Assembly: GCF_004916905.1 (NCBI RefSeq) | Contig: NZ_SDLV01000010.1 | Location: forward strand, 227,731-291,730 | DNA from: Chryseobacterium candidae | Lineage (GTDB): Bacteria; Bacteroidota; Bacteroidia; Flavobacteriales; Weeksellaceae | Length of the DNA stretch: 64,000 bases | Direction of reading: 5' to 3' | Part shown: one piece after another, positions 59,507 to 64,000 of the stretch | Position numbering within the stretch: the first letter of the stretch is position 1 | How the letters are laid out: the number at the start of each line of letters is the position of its first letter | Notes under the pieces: model-generated | What the model saw: the letters and a program-made list of their open reading frames with translations, nothing else | What the model was told of the DNA's origin: nothing | Databases searched by the model: none | Translations under genes and position numbers: made by a program

Positions 59507-60064
59507 ATGAAAGCTATTATATTCAACGGATCGCTGGAAAGAAGAACTGTATCTACTTCCGGACTGATTTCAGACTATTTTTCAGAACGTATAAAAATGC
59601 TGGGAATTCAGACTGATATTTTTACCCTTGCTAATTCCGGCATTCCTTTATTCGATGTTACACTCACCAAAACTCCTTTGGCAGTAGAGCGTATGATACA
59701 GATGTTCACAGATGCTGATCTGCATATCTGGCTGGCTCCTCTTTACCATGGAAGCATTCCGGGAGTGATGAAAAACTGTCTGGACTGGCTTGAGGTAACC
59801 GCCAACAGGTACGAGCCTTATCTCACGGATAAAACCGTAGGACTGGTGTGCTGGGCAGACGGGCTGCAGGCCATGCAGGGAATCAACACTATGGATTCTA
59901 TAGCCAAATCACTGCGTGCCTGGCCACTGCCATTCAGCGTTCCGATTGTCAGATCATCATTATTTGCAGCTGACCCATCCACTCAAATTTCAGAACTCTA
60001 TTCCGGGAAGTTTGATAAACTTATCAGCATTGCAACTTCTAAAAAAATTGCCATTATCAACTAA
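59507..60064 (+). CDS. NAD(P)H-dependent FMN reductase family protein
   Basis: The 185-residue flavodoxin-fold enzyme starts MKAIIFNGSLERRTVSTSGL, with the phosphate-binding loop NGSLER and the flavin-site strand LWLAPLYHGSIPGVMKNCLDW-type segment (IWLAPLYHGSIPGVM). It reduces FMN or quinones with NAD(P)H. It starts 3 bases after the DUF2480 stop, so the coupling is tight. Its place in a SOD/ferredoxin operon suggests oxidative-stress or Fe-S repair chemistry. Confidence 0.87.
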   Translation: MKAIIFNGSLERRTVSTSGLISDYFSERIKMLGIQTDIFTLANSGIPLFDVTLTKTPLAVERMIQMFTDADLHIWLAPLYHGSIPGVMKNCLDWLEVTANRYEPYLTDKTVGLVCWADGLQAMQGINTMDSIAKSLRAWPLPFSVPIVRSSLFAADPSTQISELYSGKFDKLISIATSKKIAIIN

Positions 60065-60221
60065 ATTACTGCATATTAAAGATTTAAAATAAAAACAGCA
60101 CACTTTATGCTGCTTATTTTCAAAAAACAGTGTTAAACTGCTGTCATTAAGTTTAGCGGGGATTTCCCAATCGTTCAAGGCTGAAGAAATCTCTTTTTTA
60201 AACCCTTTAAATTCAAACCAT

Positions 60222-60572
60222 ATGGCTATAAAAATAACAGATGCCTGTATCAACTGTGGAGCCTGCGAACCTGAATGCCCCAACTCAGCCATTTACGAAG
60301 GTGCTATCGACTGGCGCTGGAAAGACAAAACAAAACTTTCAGGACATATAACATTTCCTGATGGTACTGAAGGCGATGCCGATGCCTACCATCCGGCTGT
60401 CTCAGATGAAGTGTATTATATTGTATCCGGAAAATGTACAGAGTGTAAAGGTTTTCATGAAGAACCTCAATGTAAAGCTGTTTGTCCTGTAGACTGCTGT
60501 GTGGATGACCCGGATCATCGGGAAACTGAAGAAGTACTATTGGACAGACAAAAATTCATGCACAGTGCTTAA
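60222..60572 (+). CDS. 4Fe-4S dicluster ferredoxin
   Basis: The 116-residue ferredoxin has one cluster motif CINCGACEPECPNSAIY and a second with an inserted loop, CTECKGFHEEPQCKAVCPVDC. This is the pattern of 2[4Fe-4S] Alvin-type ferredoxins. It carries electrons at low potential in the cytoplasm. A 157-base gap separates it from the FMN reductase gene, so it may be read through from the SOD promoter or have its own. Confidence 0.92.
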   Translation: MAIKITDACINCGACEPECPNSAIYEGAIDWRWKDKTKLSGHITFPDGTEGDADAYHPAVSDEVYYIVSGKCTECKGFHEEPQCKAVCPVDCCVDDPDHRETEEVLLDRQKFMHSA

Positions 60573-60605
60573 TAAACTTCTATCTTTTATATTTAATTTC
60601 AATGG

Positions 60606-60632
60606 AGGGCGGGCTAAAGCGCGCCCTATTAT
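60606..60632 (+). terminator. Terminator after the ferredoxin gene
   Basis: AGGGCGGGC/GCGCGCCCT, a 9-bp GC-rich stem with one mismatch and a TAAA loop, followed by a T-rich stretch. Confidence 0.7.
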
Positions 60633-60852
60633 ATTTAGATTCTTTTTCGGTTCAGCTAAAATTTATTTCTCTTTAATTTCAGTACAGACTTCTTGTGTAA
60701 AAGGGTTTCTACTCCAGGAATACCGTATGAGAAAGAGAACTGCCGCTACCAAACAGGAATCCCAGGAAAATAGAGAACGGATGCATTCGGAAAAATCAAT
60801 AATGACAATGCTTTAATTTTTTAACAGTCACCTGAATTCATAAGTAAGAACA
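60633..60852 (+). other. Intergenic region with a possible 29-codon ORF
   Basis: ATG 60727 to TAA 60816 would encode a basic 29-residue peptide (MRKRTAATKQESQENRERM...). No family or promoter supports it, so it is not called as a gene. Confidence 0.3.
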
Positions 60853-60886
60853 AAAGGCTGCCCCTTGATGAGACAGCCTTTTTCAG
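60853..60886. terminator. Terminator between ferredoxin region and the T9SS protease
   Basis: AAAGGCTG/CAGCCTTT with a 13-base loop and T-tracts on both strands. Confidence 0.88.
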
Positions 60887-60946
60887 TTCAATAAATCTTT
60901 TTTCTCCCCGCTTTTTTAGATCCTGATGTGCGAAGATTCATTTGTG

Positions 60947-63900
60947 TTATTTCTTGATCAATTTAGTATTATAAGTATTCTTATCATCTTTTATAGTGAT
61001 CACATACATTCCTTTTATCAGAGAAGCAACGTTGATCTTTCCTTCAATTTTACCTTGCTGAACTAATCTTCCGTCTGCACTGTAGATTTTGTAATCTGCC
61101 TTACCTTTAAGGTTCTTCACTTCTATAAATGTATCCGCAGGGTTAGGATAAATAGATACTTCGGATGATTTTGTGTCAACTATATCTTTAACAGCAAGGT
61201 TAGCATTTTCCGAAATTCTAACAGAAAAATCTCTGAAAGACCCTACAGAAACAATTCCTCCACCATTTACAGGTACCGTAGGGCTTCCACAAGGTCCGCT
61301 GGCTGCATTAAAGAAAGTACTTGCGACTCTCATTCTCAGCAATTTTTCACCAGAGTATGCCGTATCAGGTACTGTAAATGTTACATTTCCATCACGAAGA
61401 TAAGCCTGTGCTGCAGCAACATAGGCAGGAAGTGCTCCGTCAGTTGCTACTTTTTCAGAGCTTTCAAATACTCCGTTCCTGTTGTAATCTATCCAGATTT
61501 CAAGCCAGTCATTATAATTTCCTCCAGCAAGGTTTCTAAAGCTTGCGGTATACTGAGTTCCTTTTGTTAAATTAACAACTTTGGTTGCATCTTCACTAAA
61601 GTCAAGATATGTTTTGTAAACATCCAATCCGGTAAATACATAAGCCAGGTTAGATAATGTCAATCTTACAAGACCGCTATTAAAGCTTCCGCCATTTCCT
61701 CCTGTAGTCATTAAACAATAATCTGTACCAGTTCTCAGCCCTTTTGTTTTAAAAGTATAATTAGTTGAGAATGCACCAGGAACAGTGTTCACAACAGCAG
61801 CTACCTGTACTTCATAATTGGTTTCATCTTCGAGGTTTGACAGCAATACAGAGTTGACAGCGCTTGTTGTATTCGACCAGCTTGCGGTTCCTACTTTTCT
61901 GTAATTGACAGAGTAAGTAGCTCCCGGTACTTTATTCCATGATATTCTCGCCGTTGTTTTTAAAACTTCTGTGTCTATTACAGAAACTCCTGTTGGAGCA
62001 GCTGTAGTAGAAGTAGGAGCTGCCCCTACTGTTACAGCAGGAGATACAGCATAGAAAATATTACCTATGGCTGATATTCTTAATTTAACAGCACCTGTTA
62101 GATTAGCCGGCATTTGTACAGTATAGCTTCCCGTATTAGGTGTAGAGGCTACCAGATCTGTCCATGTAGTTCCATTATTGGTTGTATAATCTATTTTTAC
62201 AGCCGCTACATTATAAGGAGCGTTATTGGTGTTTGCAGCATCCCATGTAATGGTGTTGGATGCATCATTATATAAAACAGATGTTGTTGTAAGTCCGCTG
62301 AACTTGAAAGGTCCGTCATTACCTACCGTTACAACTGTCTCAGCAGTAGAAGTCATGGGTCTTGATGCATTCTGATCTCTTACGGTTACTGCATAGTTCA
62401 GTGTTCTTGGGATATAGGAAACGGTTTCCCATACTTGTTTGTCTGTCAGCACACCATTCATTACGGTTTCCAGTTTAGGAAAATATCTTCTGCTGTTAGC
62501 TGTTCCCGGTAAAGATCTTGCGATAGCACCTTCTGCATTATACCCCCATCCGCTATCTCCGGAAATGGTATTTCTGTCTCCTACACTGTTGTATTGTTCC
62601 CATGTATAAGTAAAAGGGTCACTTTCTGCATCTGCTGCTACAGCATCAAGATAATAGGCAGTTCCTTTAGGTATAGAATAATTAGCCAGTGGGGTAATCA
62701 CCGGTGCGGTATTGTTGATGATATCAACAGCAACACCACATCCTACTTTAGCTTCAAGGTTATTCAATACCTGAGAAATAGATTTATAATGGAAATATCC
62801 ATCCATATTGGCCTGAATATTATCCTGAGTAATTCCCGGATATCCCATGATCGTTGTTCCTCCCCAAGGCTCAACATTGGCACCTGAAGCTTCAGTTCTC
62901 ATAGAGAAGGTATGGTTGGCTCCCAGCTGGTGTCCCATTTCATGAGCGGCCATTAAATCAAATACTTCTCCTACAGGGTCAGGGCTCATTGAAAAAGCGG
63001 CACCTTTTCCTAAAGAAGTATTAGTGGCAGGATTTGTACAAACAATTCCTATTCCTCCGGCATTTCCATTTCTGCTTTGTCCTGCGTTGCAATGAAATAC
63101 GTGTCCAATATCATAATTGGCATTTCCAACATCATTTGTCAGCTTTTGTTGCAGCTGTAAATTTAATGACGGATTACCCGCCGCCTGAGGTATGTAAAAA
63201 TCGTTAGCAGGATCTGTATAAATAATTCCAGGAAGATCCAACACATTAAAATGAGCTCCAAAATCTCTCTCAAAAACCCCATTGATCCTTGTCATTGTGT
63301 TATTGATAGCAGCGACAGCTCCGGCAACTGTACCCCCGTGAAATTGTGTATATTCACCGGTAACAGCCATAGCCATTCTGAAAGTTCTGTATTTGGTATT
63401 GGTAGGTCTGTTGGTAATGCCTACATTAGAAAGCATTTTTTTCCCGTTTTCCTCCAATTTACCAATCTCTTTAAGATCATGCTCCGTATCACATTCAAAC
63501 CCATGCATGTCTCCTTCCTCCTTTGTTTTATAAAAAACACCATAAGTTTGTTTATCAGCACTTATTGGCTCTATAAACTGGAATATACCGTCTTTAATGA
63601 TCATAGACTGCATATCTGTAGGGGATGTACTGAATCTTAAATACTTAGAAGCATCATCCACACCAATCCCGACATATGAGCCTAGCTGATATCTGTCTGC
63701 AAGTGATTGATCCATTACAGGATTGCTATAGACCGCAAATTTTTCAATCTTGCCTTCTGCTGTTGGTAAAGAAATAATAACAGGACGTGCATTTTTTCCA
63801 GTCTCTTCAGCATTTTTCAGCATTTCTCTCAGAGATTTCAAATCCACTCTGTAAGAATGCTGCACTTCTACTCCATCTCTTATCTGTGAAGTTTTCTGAG

Positions 63901-63979
63901 AGACAGACTCCCATCTCTGGGCATTGAAAACCGTAAAACAAGACGCTAATGCGCAAACAAATAAAATTCTTTTTTTCAT
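60947..63979 (-). CDS. T9SS-secreted reprolysin-like zinc metalloprotease
   Basis: The 1010-residue protein has a signal peptide (1-20, ending VFNAQ) and a propeptide-like region. The catalytic domain carries the M12B-type motif MAAHEMGHQLGANHTFS (HExxHxxGxxH, about residues 344-354) with a downstream Met-turn candidate ETIMGYPG-like segment (GTTIMGYPGI). Ig/Fn3-type domains follow (for example the Fn3 around APTGVSVIDTEVLKTTARIS), then a GEVED domain (WLEIWIDYNRNGVFESSEKV) and a type A sorting domain (VSIYPNPADTFIEVKNLKGK to TKLIKK). It is an extracellular protease. Confidence 0.94.
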   Translation of the reverse strand: MKKRILFVCALASCFTVFNAQRWESVSQKTSQIRDGVEVQHSYRVDLKSLREMLKNAEETGKNARPVIISLPTAEGKIEKFAVYSNPVMDQSLADRYQLGSYVGIGVDDASKYLRFSTSPTDMQSMIIKDGIFQFIEPISADKQTYGVFYKTKEEGDMHGFECDTEHDLKEIGKLEENGKKMLSNVGITNRPTNTKYRTFRMAMAVTGEYTQFHGGTVAGAVAAINNTMTRINGVFERDFGAHFNVLDLPGIIYTDPANDFYIPQAAGNPSLNLQLQQKLTNDVGNANYDIGHVFHCNAGQSRNGNAGGIGIVCTNPATNTSLGKGAAFSMSPDPVGEVFDLMAAHEMGHQLGANHTFSMRTEASGANVEPWGGTTIMGYPGITQDNIQANMDGYFHYKSISQVLNNLEAKVGCGVAVDIINNTAPVITPLANYSIPKGTAYYLDAVAADAESDPFTYTWEQYNSVGDRNTISGDSGWGYNAEGAIARSLPGTANSRRYFPKLETVMNGVLTDKQVWETVSYIPRTLNYAVTVRDQNASRPMTSTAETVVTVGNDGPFKFSGLTTTSVLYNDASNTITWDAANTNNAPYNVAAVKIDYTTNNGTTWTDLVASTPNTGSYTVQMPANLTGAVKLRISAIGNIFYAVSPAVTVGAAPTSTTAAPTGVSVIDTEVLKTTARISWNKVPGATYSVNYRKVGTASWSNTTSAVNSVLLSNLEDETNYEVQVAAVVNTVPGAFSTNYTFKTKGLRTGTDYCLMTTGGNGGSFNSGLVRLTLSNLAYVFTGLDVYKTYLDFSEDATKVVNLTKGTQYTASFRNLAGGNYNDWLEIWIDYNRNGVFESSEKVATDGALPAYVAAAQAYLRDGNVTFTVPDTAYSGEKLLRMRVASTFFNAASGPCGSPTVPVNGGGIVSVGSFRDFSVRISENANLAVKDIVDTKSSEVSIYPNPADTFIEVKNLKGKADYKIYSADGRLVQQGKIEGKINVASLIKGMYVITIKDDKNTYNTKLIKK

Positions 63980-64000
63980 AGATTTATTTAAAGTTATTTT

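Noticed and set aside
60727..60816. 29-codon ORF after the ferredoxin terminator
   Set aside because: No promoter, family or conservation evidence; basic low-complexity sequence.
1..64000. Search for CRISPR arrays, IS elements, integrases, phage genes and att sites
   Set aside because: No direct-repeat array, transposase, integrase or terminal repeats were seen; tRNA-Ser at 30875 has no adjacent integrase.

Overview
This window is a chromosomal segment from a Flavobacteriia member, most likely Chryseobacterium or a close Weeksellaceae relative. The DNA is AT-rich by eye. Many genes are preceded by the Bacteroidota -7 promoter element TAnnTTTG rather than an E. coli-type -10. Secreted proteins end in type IX secretion (T9SS) sorting domains. 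A TonB receptor/FecR/ECF locus, GG-leader peptides of the Chryseobacterium kind and a ChrA/ChrH-like RiPP pair are present. No phage, IS element or CRISPR array was seen.

Layout. 1-2.4 kb: M42 peptidase and rpe. 2.5-6.1 kb: a multinuclear iron oxidase (MNIO, DUF692) RiPP operon whose precursor has a Sec signal and ends in a CPAC motif, divergent from a GH29 fucosidase, with a Fur-like box between them. 6.2-13.5 kb: ndk, a possible sigma-54-driven small RNA, rsgA, DAHP synthase/chorismate mutase behind an aromatic-rich leader peptide, dnaX split at an 11-A run, and an alpha-oxoamine synthase/TetR pair. 14-24.7 kb: regulators, including a two-component pair, an MFS exporter and outer-membrane proteins. 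24.8-28.2 kb: metE under a cobalamin riboswitch, divergent from an Lrp-type regulator. 28.2-36 kb: small enzymes, two cysteine-rich GG-leader peptides, tRNA-Ser, putP and a metallopeptidase. 36-40 kb: a JmjC-like protein followed by a patch of decayed genes (TetR, TonB receptor, sterol desaturase). 40.3-50.4 kb: a cell-surface-signalling uptake locus (ECF sigma, FecR, TonB receptor, lipoproteins, T9SS cargo, S41 protease). 52.4-57.3 kb: a very large T9SS surface protein with an internal duplication. 57.5-60.6 kb: a SufR-like Fe-S regulator divergent from superoxide dismutase, DUF2480, an FMN reductase and a ferredoxin, with a CAAC-N6-GTTG operator over the SOD promoter. 60.9-64 kb: a T9SS reprolysin-like protease.

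Strongest leads: (1) a 43-codon leader peptide with 18 Phe/Tyr/Trp codons in front of DAHP synthase, an apparent attenuation system; (2) the MNIO RiPP operon with its Fur-like box; (3) the SufR-type operator controlling SOD; (4) poly-A slippage or frameshifting in dnaX; (5) the paired GG-leader cysteine-rich peptides. All family names rest on reading the translated sequences; no database search was run.
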